A DNA stretch of 23,297 bases from the NCBI GenBank assembly GCA_002366645.1, contig DFBM01000138.1:1-23297 (forward strand). The letters are read 5' to 3'. How positions within the stretch are numbered: position 1 is the first letter of the stretch; every line of letters begins with the position of its first letter. Below, piece after piece: positions 1-6,916 of this stretch. The DNA is from Rhodobacterales bacterium UBA3080. Lineage in GTDB: Bacteria > Pseudomonadota > Alphaproteobacteria > Rhodobacterales > Rhodobacteraceae. Both the position numbers and the translations under genes were made by a program. The notes under the pieces are model-generated. The model was not told where the DNA came from and did no database searches. It saw only the letters and a program-made list of their open reading frames with translations.

Positions 1-396
1 GGAACCAGCGATGATCAGCATCGCGGCTTCGATATCGTTCGCGTTCAGATCAGCCATTTTGGCTTCGGCGATTTCTTTAACCTGCTTGCGCGTCACGGAA
101 CCGGCAATTTCTTTACCAGGATTGTTCGCAGCGGATTTAAGCTTCGCAGCTTTCTTCAACATGTACGACGCAGGTGGCGTCTTGATGTCCATAGTGAAGG
201 ATTTATCAACATAGTATGTGATGATAGTCGGGCAAGGTGCGCCGGCTTCCAGATCCTGTGTCTTGGCGTTGAACGCCTTACAGAATTCCATAATGTTGAT
301 ACCGCGTTGACCCAATGCAGGGCCCACGGGTGGGGATGGGTTGGCTTTACCTGCAGGAACCTGCAGCTTCATAGTGCCAGCAACTTTTTTAGCCAT
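1..396 (-). CDS. rplK: 50S ribosomal protein L11 (3' end missing)
   Basis: Ribosomal protein L11 binds 23S rRNA at the GTPase-associated centre of the large subunit. The minus strand reads from an ATG at 394-396 with a strong ribosome binding site (aggagg, a few bases upstream) and stays open to the window edge, giving 132 codons. Family landmarks are visible: MAKKVAGTMKLQVPAGKANP at the N-terminus, PVGPALGQRGINIMEFCK next, and a C-terminal rRNA-binding half ending in MLIIAGS. L11 is normally about 141 residues, so only roughly nine residues lie outside the window. It follows nusG on the same strand after a 96-base gap, the classical nusG-rplK order; rplA would be expected next, beyond the window. 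Identification is very secure. Confidence 0.96.
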   Translation of the reverse strand, partial: MAKKVAGTMKLQVPAGKANPSPPVGPALGQRGINIMEFCKAFNAKTQDLEAGAPCPTIITYYVDKSFTMDIKTPPASYMLKKAAKLKSAANNPGKEIAGSVTRKQVKEIAEAKMADLNANDIEAAMLIIAGS

Positions 397-492
397 TACG
401 GCCTCCTATTTATCACCGCCGTCAGGAACACTCCGTCGGGCCTTGGTTTAGTGGTTCGGTTCGCGCGTGCGCTTACCTCCCACAGGCTACAT

Positions 493-1026
493 TCAGGTTT
501 GCTTTTTAACCTGCATGAATTCCAGTTCGACCGGGGTTGCCCGGCCAAAAATCGAAACGGTCACCTTCAGGCGCTCGTTTTCGTTGTCTACTTCTTCGAC
601 CATGCCCGAGAAGCCTTCGAACGGGCCGTCGGCCACATCGACCTTCTCGCCAACATCGAAAGAAATCATCGAGCGCGGCTTTTCCAGACCTTCTTCAACC
701 TGATTCAGCAACGCAGCAACTTCTTTATCGCGCAGCGGGGCCGGTTTGCCCTGCGGGCCAAGGAAGCCCATAACGCGGTTGGTGTCGTTGATCAGGTGAT
801 AGGCGCGGTCAGTCATCTCCATACGCACGAGGATGTATCCCGGCATGAAGCGCTTCTCGACTTGAACCTTCTTGCCCTTTCGGACTTCGATAACTTCTTC
901 GGTTGGAACCAGAACTTCGACGATCTCGCCTTCGAGACCGTTTTGTGCTGCGGCTTCGCGGATTGACTCTGCAATCTTTTTCTCGAAGTTCGAGAGAACG
1001 CTCACCGAATACCAGCGTAATGCCAT
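493..1026 (-). CDS. nusG: Transcription termination/antitermination factor NusG
   Basis: NusG binds RNA polymerase through its N-terminal NGN domain and couples it to Rho or the ribosome (S10) through its C-terminal KOW domain. The 177-residue product starts MALRWYSVSVLSNFEKKIAE and contains the NGN signature KRFMPGYILVRMEM at about residues 58-71. Near residues 125-175 comes the KOW segment, with FDVGEKVDVADGPFEGFSG and a terminal LEFMQVKKQT. Length and domain order are normal for the family. It lies between secE (160 bases upstream) and rplK (96 bases downstream), the conserved secE-nusG-rplK neighbourhood. The start is an ATG with an aaagg-type site a short distance upstream. Confidence 0.97.
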   Translation of the reverse strand: MALRWYSVSVLSNFEKKIAESIREAAAQNGLEGEIVEVLVPTEEVIEVRKGKKVQVEKRFMPGYILVRMEMTDRAYHLINDTNRVMGFLGPQGKPAPLRDKEVAALLNQVEEGLEKPRSMISFDVGEKVDVADGPFEGFSGMVEEVDNENERLKVTVSIFGRATPVELEFMQVKKQT

Positions 1027-1113
1027 AGTTGCTCGACCTTTAGTTATCAGAACGCTTAGCGTCCGTTTTATTCAATATATCAGAGGCTTGCGCCGTTAAT
1101 CCAAAACTAGACA

Positions 1114-1141
1114 GAGCGTGCGGACGAATCGAAGCACGCTC
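1114..1141 (-). terminator. Hairpin in the secE-nusG spacer (attenuator or processing site candidate)
   Basis: On the transcribed (minus) strand GAGCGTGC and GCACGCTC form a perfect 8-bp stem around a 12-base loop, followed within about 10 bases by a short run of T (tagtttt). A second, bulged stem-loop (GGTAG at 1148-1152 against CTACC at 1173-1177) lies immediately upstream in the same spacer, just after the secE stop. The pair could attenuate transcription or mark an RNA processing site between secE and nusG. The T tract is weak, so full termination is doubtful. Confidence 0.35.
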
Positions 1142-1186
1142 ATGTCAGGTAGGAGTTCGCGCATATACCGCGCTACCCCAATGAAA

Positions 1187-1384
1187 TCAAGAGGCTAAGC
1201 GCAGGATCGTGTCCAGTGCAATGCGGATCAACTGGTCAGCGGTGAAGAAAAACACTGCGGCAATGGAAACCATGATGAACACCATAACGGTTGTCAGGAG
1301 CGTCTCGCGTTGGCTTGGCCAAACGATCTTCGAAACTTCGGCCCGCACTTGCTGTGCAAACTGCAACGGGTTGGCTTTTGCCAT
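1187..1384 (-). CDS. secE: Preprotein translocase subunit SecE
   Basis: SecE is the small essential subunit of the SecYEG protein-conducting channel in the inner membrane. The 65-residue product is the short, single-span form usual in alphaproteobacteria. An amphipathic N-terminal segment with the family-typical EVSKIVWPSQRETL at about residues 16-29 is followed by one hydrophobic span (VMVFIMVSIAAVFFFTA, about 33-49) and a short polar tail. It starts at ATG with a caggag site upstream and precedes nusG on the same strand, as in most bacteria. The 270 bases upstream contain no gene and should hold the promoter of the secE-nusG unit. Confidence 0.95.
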   Translation of the reverse strand: MAKANPLQFAQQVRAEVSKIVWPSQRETLLTTVMVFIMVSIAAVFFFTADQLIRIALDTILRLAS

Positions 1385-1657
1385 TATTACGACTCCTGAA
1401 CTTTAGTGAATGCATATCTGCGTTCCACATACGGCTTCTGCGACGGGAATTCAAGTACCGCCTGCGCGCGTTAACATTTACATCGAAACCTGCATTTTCG
1501 ACGTACACATCACGTACACAATGCGTATGTACAAATTTCGTTAACCTTTCACCGATCCGTGCAGACGCTCCGCCCGTACCAAATCCGGTTTCGGTAGCAA
1601 CCATCGGAGCTATATCCTGAATGACAAGCGCTAGTCGCGCTTGATGCCGTTTTCGTA
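1385..1657 (-). promoter_or_regulatory. Leader/promoter region of secE with an in-phase 8-bp direct repeat
   Basis: No gene is supported in these 273 bases; open frames crossing them are shadows. The stretch should carry the promoter for secE-nusG. The most conspicuous element is the exact direct repeat ACGTACAC-ATC-ACGTACAC at 1501-1519. The copies start 11 bases apart, so they face the same side of the helix as a dimeric or tandem operator would. No -35/-10 pair is convincing by eye. Confidence 0.3.
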
Positions 1658-2560
1658 TTACCGCGACAGCCCGAGGCTTTGCGAGGCGGCGGCAAGGTCG
1701 CAATTGAAGGACCGGCCTTGAATGATTGTGCCGTTTGGTTCGCGCAGGCAGCCGTTTTTGTCGGTATAACGTTTGGGGCGGCTGTCCCACGCAAGGTAGG
1801 CTTCCTGAGACATTTCGCGAAGCTTCGCGATCTGGTTCAGGTCTAGATATCCGCTTACCGGAATTCCATTGCTGCCCTGCCATTCCCCGATAGCCGCGCG
1901 GCTACCTTTGCCAAAGACACCGTCGACACCGCGGGTGTTGTAGTCAAGCAGCACCAGACGGCGCTGGATTTCCTGACGTTCAGAACGCGTAAGGCCAAGG
2001 GCGGTTTCACTTTCCAGCGTCGCCAGCACGCCGGTGGGGGTGTTTATGCTGGTTGTGCCTACAGAAGGTTCTTCGGTTTCGGGCTCCGGCTCTTCGATTT
2101 CAAGCGAATCGAGAGTCGGCATCACTTCGGCCCGCCCGACGGCAGCGTCCACATTCGCCAAGGACAAGCCATCGCGGTTCAGCACCATCTCGAACCTGCC
2201 ATAAATCGACTTTTCGCCGCCACCGGAAATCACCGGAGTACAGTTGATTAGTGCAATCGTGCCTTCACGCAGCAAAGCGCGCTCGCCCGCCGACAGTTTT
2301 GGCGGGGCCATCAGGTCCGGCAGGTTCGCTAAATCTCCGTGGGTGTTTAACTCGACGCGCAACAAAACCTCGTCATCGGCAGTTACCCGTTCCTCGGGCG
2401 CCGAATAACATTTTAGCAAATTCTGCCATAAAAGCTGGATGATAATAGATTTTTGGGCACGGGTCTGGGCTGGCCCGGCCGTTGGGCTGACATTGCTAAC
2501 CAGAAGCAGCAGCAAGCCGACAAGCAGAAGCGTAACTTTCGAAAATTTTGTAATGACCAC
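1658..2560 (-). CDS. Secreted or membrane-anchored peptidoglycan-binding domain protein
   Basis: This 300-residue envelope protein starts at GTG (2558-2560); no ATG lies near the N-terminus. Residues 8-27 form a strong hydrophobic signal or anchor (VTLLLVGLLLLLVSNVS). Residues about 40-130 have the TonB/TolA C-terminal-like pattern (VLLRVELNTHGDLANLPD ... GTIALINCTPV). An acidic Glu/Pro-rich linker (EIEEPEPETEEP) follows at about 152-163. Residues about 190-250 match a putative peptidoglycan-binding domain (QRRLVLLDYNTRGVDGVFG, then SRAAIGEWQ). The tail has two cysteines (KNGCLREPNG and SFNCDL) that could pair in the periplasm. No catalytic domain is visible, so a structural or regulatory wall-binding role is inferred. 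It sits between tRNA-Trp and secE, probably as its own unit. Confidence 0.8.
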   Translation of the reverse strand: MVITKFSKVTLLLVGLLLLLVSNVSPTAGPAQTRAQKSIIIQLLWQNLLKCYSAPEERVTADDEVLLRVELNTHGDLANLPDLMAPPKLSAGERALLREGTIALINCTPVISGGGEKSIYGRFEMVLNRDGLSLANVDAAVGRAEVMPTLDSLEIEEPEPETEEPSVGTTSINTPTGVLATLESETALGLTRSERQEIQRRLVLLDYNTRGVDGVFGKGSRAAIGEWQGSNGIPVSGYLDLNQIAKLREMSQEAYLAWDSRPKRYTDKNGCLREPNGTIIQGRSFNCDLAAASQSLGLSR

Positions 2561-2662
2561 GTTTAGCCCCGTTTTGCCCGATCAAACGACCTCTGTCGCA
2601 AGATGTTTTCAATCTACGTTACGCAACTGGTTAAACCGGAGTTCATTCTATGCCGCAAAACC

Positions 2663-2690
2663 AATGACGCGCAAGTAATGACGCGCAAGT
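2663..2690. repeat. Perfect 14-bp tandem duplication
   Basis: AATGACGCGCAAGT occurs twice head to tail (2663-2676 and 2677-2690) between the peptidoglycan-binding gene and the 3' end of tRNA-Trp. It could be a recent slippage duplication. Because it lies upstream of the GTG at 2560 it may also affect that gene's promoter spacing. No known motif is recognised. Confidence 0.75.
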
Positions 2691-2730
2691 ATCGTGATTA
2701 TTTGTGGTGGCGATAAGCGGAGAGAGGCAC

Positions 2731-2806
2731 TGGCAGGGGCTAAGAGACTCGAACTCTTGACCTTCGGTTTTGGAGACCGGCGCTCTACCAACTGAGCTAA
2801 ACCCCT
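2731..2806 (-). tRNA. tRNA-Trp (anticodon CCA)
   Basis: A complete 76-base cloverleaf is readable on the minus strand. The acceptor AGGGGTT pairs with AGCCCCT (one G-U), the D arm contains AGCTCAGTTGGTAGAGC, the anticodon stem is GGTCT/AAACC-like around loop CTCCAAA with anticodon CCA, and the T arm carries GTTCGAGTC. The discriminator is G73, as expected for tryptophan, and the 3' CCA is encoded. tRNA-Trp next to secE-nusG is a common bacterial arrangement, here interrupted by one envelope gene. Confidence 0.96.
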
Positions 2807-2810
2807 GTAC

Positions 2811-3100
2811 CGTGCGAAGGCTGGAATACGGGGAATCATTCGCTGATGCAAGAGGGGCTGCGCATGATTTCGGCCGTCTTTATGACCTGTGGCCGATTTT
2901 TTGGCGTATCTCGACCAATATCGAGCAAGTGGAGGGTAGTGGTGGCGCGTCGTCTGGCCGACCTGTACGGGTTATAGAGGGTGCCGATTATCATGAAAAA
3001 CCTCATAAAATTATAGGTATTTCGGCGTTTACATTAACGCTTTGTCAACGCTTGATTCGTAGAAATGAGTCATCGAAATTGCATTGATAAAGGAAGCAAC
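2811..3100 (+). other. Intergenic region upstream of the glycosyltransferase operon
   Basis: About 290 bases separate tRNA-Trp from the next gene. No coding region is supported; the longest open frame here overlaps the tRNA and has no ribosome binding site. The right half must hold the promoter of the plus-strand operon. A direct repeat AACGCTT-TGTC-AACGCTT (3036-3042 and 3047-3053) has an 11-base period, and a TTGTCA hexamer overlaps it. No matching -10 box is convincing. Confidence 0.4.
2823..2851 (-). promoter_or_regulatory. Possible tRNA-Trp promoter
   Basis: On the minus strand a TTGCAT (2846-2851) and a TATTCC (2823-2828) are separated by 17 bases. This puts a transcription start roughly 10 bases before the tRNA 5' end. 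The spacing fits a housekeeping sigma promoter, but both hexamers are imperfect. Confidence 0.3.
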
Positions 3101-3406
3101 ATGAAACGCTCATTAATCGTCACCGTATCCGCCTTGATATTGGCCGCACATATGGGTGGGCCAGCTGCGGCGCACTTCAAAACGCAGCAACTTCTGGAAA
3201 TCGAAACCTTGATCAATGAAGGGCACTGGACGGATCTACGTCGCTATATTTCGGCAAATCCGGAACTTCTACAGGGTGACGACGCGTTGGCCTTGGAGTT
3301 AGCGCAATTCATGGAGGCTTCCAAAGGTATTATCGCGTTTTTAAGCTTCGATAATATACCCATGCCGGACCTCAGTAAGGTCGATGCAAGCGCTGCAATC
3401 TACTAA
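3101..3406 (+). CDS. Small secreted protein of unknown function
   Basis: I do not recognise this 101-residue product. The start is the ATG at 3101, with an aaggaag site just upstream; the same frame opens earlier at 3065 but lacks a site. Residues 1-23 form a typical Sec signal peptide: basic MKR, a hydrophobic core (LIVTVSALILAAHM), and a PAAAH cleavage region near residues 20-24. The mature part of roughly 78 residues is mostly helical in character (LLEIETLINEGHWTDLRRYI and ALALELAQFMEASKGIIAFL) with no cysteines. The pattern resembles helical-repeat periplasmic proteins, but no family can be named. It is the first gene of a plus-strand operon and ends 12 bases before a glycosyltransferase, which suggests a cell-surface role. 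Confidence 0.7.
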   Translation: MKRSLIVTVSALILAAHMGGPAAAHFKTQQLLEIETLINEGHWTDLRRYISANPELLQGDDALALELAQFMEASKGIIAFLSFDNIPMPDLSKVDASAAIY

Positions 3407-3418
3407 GGGCGACTGGTT

Positions 3419-4471
3419 TTGACCAAAGAGGTAACACTGGTCCTGGACCCCAGATTCCCTGGTGGCACGTCATCCGCCGTCGCCAGGGAACTATATGCGC
3501 TTTCAGGAATTGCCCGCGTTCGGGTTGTTGCTATCAGTTCGAACATGTTTAAAGGGGCCGCGGACAACCCCAAACTGACCTCTGTGTTCGAAGAGCTCGG
3601 CATCATTCCCGAGGTTGACCCTGTGGTTGTCACTTCGGATACAATCGTTCTGCACAATCCGTCGTTTCTAAAATTCAACAACTCGCTATCGACACGATTT
3701 GTCTGTAATCGCATGATCGCGGTTTCGCATGAGAATTTTCTGCGCCCGAATGGCAGTCCGGGATTTGATGTCGATAAATGCCTGTCCCTGATTTCAAAAA
3801 ACACATTGGCAAGATCACATCTTATCGCGCCGGTTTCCGGGTATAATCGCGGTACAGTCGAGCGCTGGCTTGATGCATCCGATACGCCTTGGAAACTTGC
3901 AGAAGTCGACTGGTTCAACATTTGCGATTTCGAAACACTAGCCCCGAACCCGAAACCCGCGGACAGGCGCGGACGACTGTCGCGGGCGGGGTTTGAAAAG
4001 TTTCCGGATGTCGAAACCATGAACATGTTGTTCCCGCCGCATGCGGAGTATTGCGGTATACTCGGGGCAGACAGTTTTTTAATCGGAGGCGACGCCCCTT
4101 CTCATTGGGACCTCTACCGGTTTCAGGAAATCCCCATAGAACCATTTTTGGATCGAATTGACTTCTTTGTCTATTTTACGCACCCCGGCTTGCAGGAAAG
4201 TTTCGGGCGCGTCATCCCTGAAGCTGTCGCCGCCGGCAAACTCGTGATCACCGACAGCCTGACAGCGAAAACTTTCGGGTCAGCGGTTATCAGCGCTCAA
4301 CCAAATGAAGTTGACGCCATAATTGCCTACTATATCGCCCACCCCCGTTCCTACGTCGATCATGTGCAAAAAGCCCAAGTCGCGATTACCAGATTCTCGG
4401 CCGCACAGTTCAGCACATCCATCGACGACTTCCTTAGCAAACCCCTCGAGGCCACAATTGATTTTATGTGA
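3419..4471 (+). CDS. GT4-like (GT-B fold) glycosyltransferase
   Basis: Probably transfers a sugar from a nucleotide donor during surface polysaccharide or glycoconjugate synthesis; substrate unknown. The start is TTG at 3419, 12 bases after the upstream stop, with an aaggg site and no better start nearby; it gives 350 residues starting TKEVTLVLDPRFPGGTSSAV. That glycine/serine loop after the first beta strand is typical of GT-B N-terminal domains. The C-terminal domain carries the donor-site signature of group 1 transferases, HPGLQESFGRVIPEAVAAGK (about residues 258-277), with the two glutamates of the E-x7-E motif, followed by LVITD. No signal peptide or membrane span is visible, so it should be cytoplasmic. 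The gene overlaps the next one by 14 bases. Confidence 0.82.
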   Translation: MTKEVTLVLDPRFPGGTSSAVARELYALSGIARVRVVAISSNMFKGAADNPKLTSVFEELGIIPEVDPVVVTSDTIVLHNPSFLKFNNSLSTRFVCNRMIAVSHENFLRPNGSPGFDVDKCLSLISKNTLARSHLIAPVSGYNRGTVERWLDASDTPWKLAEVDWFNICDFETLAPNPKPADRRGRLSRAGFEKFPDVETMNMLFPPHAEYCGILGADSFLIGGDAPSHWDLYRFQEIPIEPFLDRIDFFVYFTHPGLQESFGRVIPEAVAAGKLVITDSLTAKTFGSAVISAQPNEVDAIIAYYIAHPRSYVDHVQKAQVAITRFSAAQFSTSIDDFLSKPLEATIDFM

Positions 4472-6506
4472 ACACGCGAACGATACCCCGAATGCCTTTG
4501 AAGAACTGGTCGTTTTTGTCGGCCAGATGAATGCTGCCGGACAGAAAGCCAGAATTAACGTCGACCGCCTCCCCCAGCCTTTGCATCGCAATATGCAATA
4601 CGAAGTCGAACCCTTCCTCTGTGAGGTTTCTCCGGCCGAAGTTTCAAAGGTGGTTTTGCTTGGCGCCGAAACCATTGGCAATGCCAAGTTGGCGTATCTA
4701 CGCACTTTGAATTTGCACCCGGAAACCGGAATCTATGCGATCGGCAGCTTTGCTGAACCCCAGACAAAAATATCGGTCCTGTCGAAACTGTCCTATGTTC
4801 TGGGGAAAGACCCTGTTCTTATAGACAATGCCGATTTTCGAAACTGCCCGGATGACTCGTTATTTGCAATCGGCGTTCCGGCGCCCAAGAAAGCTACCAA
4901 CACTCCGCGCGTACTGCTTCTTGCGCCAAATCTCGAAGACCAGCGAACACTCGAAGATGTCTATTCCGTCTCCCTTTCAAAGAAATACGAAACGACAATA
5001 ATCACGAATGGTAAATCGAAGGATATCTGGCAAAAGACCTTCGGCTTCGGAACACGGATATTTCAGTTCAGCGAATTGCCCCCGGTAGATCTGTCAGTAA
5101 ACACCGATATTTGCGTTTTGATGCAGAATGTTACACGCAATTTGCGGGCTAAGACGATACTTTGGAATGTCATTATTTCAGGCGCAGCGATCATAGACTG
5201 CACGCAAAGCGACTTTGGCCGAAGTCTCGACGGTTTCGCAGTGCAGGGGCCAATAAATATCGCTAGCTTGTCAGCATATATTACTCAGGAAATTCTCCCG
5301 AATGCCACCGATCTGGGGGAGAGCGCGCGGCTCTCACGCCTAGCCTCAAAAGTTAACGTTTCGAAACTTCTGGGCGCAATCGACACCGACGAACCGTCGC
5401 AATCTGTCGAAAGTTCGAACCCACCTTCAATCCTGTTTGTGCCGACAAACGGCGTTGGACTGGGGCATGCGCAACGTTGCTCGCTTGTAGCAAGTGAACT
5501 GACGGTGGCTAACAAGGCCAAATTCGCTGCCTTCCCCAGTTGCCTTCCAATGCTGAACCGCTACGGGTTTGATGGTCTGGCACTGGTCAGCCGCTCGGAT
5601 TTGCATGCCGAACCGCATTCAAACGACCTACTGAACTACATGCGCCTGTCTTCCTCGACCGATGCAGGGGATATTATGGTTTTTGACGGGGGTTATGTTT
5701 TTGATTCCATCTTCCGCACGATTGCCAATCAGACGCTACGCAGCGTCTGGATCAGGCGTGGCCTGTGGCAAGCACAGCAGAATAATTCAGTAGCACTCGA
5801 TCGAGAAAAGATTTTCGACCGTGTCATTGTCCCGATGGAAGCATTCGAGGAACTGAACCACCAGTATTCCGACGGCCCGCGCTTGAAAACTGTCGGCCCG
5901 ATCGTGCAGCAACCCGATCTTGCGGTTTTCGATCGGGAGAGATTGCGTGACAGTTTGAAAAAACATTTCGGTTTCGACTTTTCGAAGTTGACTGTAACCA
6001 TGCTGGGTGGCGGTGTTGCTGCGGATCGCACGGCGCAGGTTCAAGCAATTTGTGCTGGGATGGAAAAGCGAAAAGATACGTTAAACCTTGTGGTGACCTG
6101 GCCGACGGCGCGCGTTGATCCTGGCTGGTTCAGCTGGAAAAACTCGCGAATTGTACGCACGCATCATGCCAACCCGCTGGTCTCGGCTTGCGATTTGTTC
6201 ATTAGCGCGGTCGGTTACAATTCTTTCCACGAGGCGATGTATAACGCCGTTCCGACGATCTTCATCCCGCAGATGTCTTCGTTCATGGACGACCAGCGCG
6301 CCCGCGCCGAGGCGGCTTCGTCGCGCGGTGCGGCTATCCTGATCGAACCGACACAGATGTCGACGCTTGATCGGGAAATCGACGATTGCCTCGAGGGACC
6401 AAAAGCGGGCGATATTAAATCTGTTTTGGCAGAACTGGAGCTTCGGTTGCCCGGCAATGCTGCTGCCGCCCGATATATTGAGGAGTTAGCCTATGAATAC
6501 GGATGA
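4458..6506 (+). CDS. Large protein with a MurG/GT28-like C-terminal half
   Basis: The frame extends further upstream, but I place the start at TTG 4458. It has gagg about six bases upstream and begins directly at a hydrophobic strand (LILCEHANDTPNAFEELVVF), giving 682 residues and a 14-base overlap with the previous gene. The C-terminal ~330 residues look like a GT-B/GT28 transferase. They begin with ILFVPTNGVGLGHAQRCSLV, the MurG-type GxGHxxR loop, and later contain VTMLGGGVAAD, SACDLFISAVGYNSFHEAMY and PTIFIPQMSSFMDDQ. These correspond to the nucleotide-sugar site and the loop that names the family. The N-terminal ~330 residues contain two further Rossmann-like openings (LILCEHAND and PRVLLLAPN) without clear catalytic motifs, so it may be a tandem or degenerate second transferase module. 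Substrate unknown; cytoplasmic. Confidence 0.78.
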   Translation: MILCEHANDTPNAFEELVVFVGQMNAAGQKARINVDRLPQPLHRNMQYEVEPFLCEVSPAEVSKVVLLGAETIGNAKLAYLRTLNLHPETGIYAIGSFAEPQTKISVLSKLSYVLGKDPVLIDNADFRNCPDDSLFAIGVPAPKKATNTPRVLLLAPNLEDQRTLEDVYSVSLSKKYETTIITNGKSKDIWQKTFGFGTRIFQFSELPPVDLSVNTDICVLMQNVTRNLRAKTILWNVIISGAAIIDCTQSDFGRSLDGFAVQGPINIASLSAYITQEILPNATDLGESARLSRLASKVNVSKLLGAIDTDEPSQSVESSNPPSILFVPTNGVGLGHAQRCSLVASELTVANKAKFAAFPSCLPMLNRYGFDGLALVSRSDLHAEPHSNDLLNYMRLSSSTDAGDIMVFDGGYVFDSIFRTIANQTLRSVWIRRGLWQAQQNNSVALDREKIFDRVIVPMEAFEELNHQYSDGPRLKTVGPIVQQPDLAVFDRERLRDSLKKHFGFDFSKLTVTMLGGGVAADRTAQVQAICAGMEKRKDTLNLVVTWPTARVDPGWFSWKNSRIVRTHHANPLVSACDLFISAVGYNSFHEAMYNAVPTIFIPQMSSFMDDQRARAEAASSRGAAILIEPTQMSTLDREIDDCLEGPKAGDIKSVLAELELRLPGNAAAARYIEELAYEYG

Positions 6507-6900
6507 ATGGGCGACCATCATTACGAAAATCACACCGAACTTTGCCGAACCTATCGACGACATTCTGGAGAGCCATGACGGACGGTTTAGCGATGGCGGG
6601 ACAAACCGCTTTCCGACGGGAGATTGGCATCATGGGAAGAAGCCGTTCAAGAATCCGGCTACGGTATGCATCGCGGTTCGGGTTAGCGACGACAGTGACG
6701 ATAGGTCCGAGTTGTCGATGAGGATGGCAGCGTTAGCGATGGAGAAAGACGTGACACCTATAATATTCTATCGCGGTAGATACTCGGGGCTGGAAAAATT
6801 CGGGTTTCGTGTCGAAAAAATCACGGGCACGACCGAGCGGGAGCAGCATGAATGTGAAGAACAGCTAAAGCGGTTTTGGAATATTTCGGTGGTGATTTAG
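6493..6900 (+). CDS. Conserved-looking hypothetical protein, last gene of the glycosyltransferase operon
   Basis: This 135-residue product has no family I recognise. It starts at ATG 6493 inside the end of the previous gene (14-base overlap, with a gaggag site in the preceding codons), so translational coupling is likely. The sequence is soluble and acidic, starting MNTDEWATIITKITPNFAEP. A strand-rich centre (TVCIAVRVSDDSDD) and a second strand (VTPIIFYRGRYSGLEKFGFR) suggest an alpha/beta fold of the kind seen in small nucleotide- or sugar-binding proteins. Cys/His content is low (one Cys in the centre, one near the end), and there is no signal peptide. Its position suggests an accessory role to the glycosyltransferase upstream. 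It ends 16 bases from the convergent dnaE2 stop with no clear terminator between. Confidence 0.65.
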   Translation: MNTDEWATIITKITPNFAEPIDDILESHDGRFSDGGTNRFPTGDWHHGKKPFKNPATVCIAVRVSDDSDDRSELSMRMAALAMEKDVTPIIFYRGRYSGLEKFGFRVEKITGTTEREQHECEEQLKRFWNISVVI

Positions 6901-6916
6901 CGACGCCTCCGGCCGG

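Noticed and set aside
307..966. 219-codon plus-strand frame over rplK/nusG
   Set aside because: Antisense to nusG, with no start context or domain.
2770..3087. 105-codon plus-strand frame upstream of the small secreted protein
   Set aside because: It begins inside tRNA-Trp, has no ribosome site and looks random.
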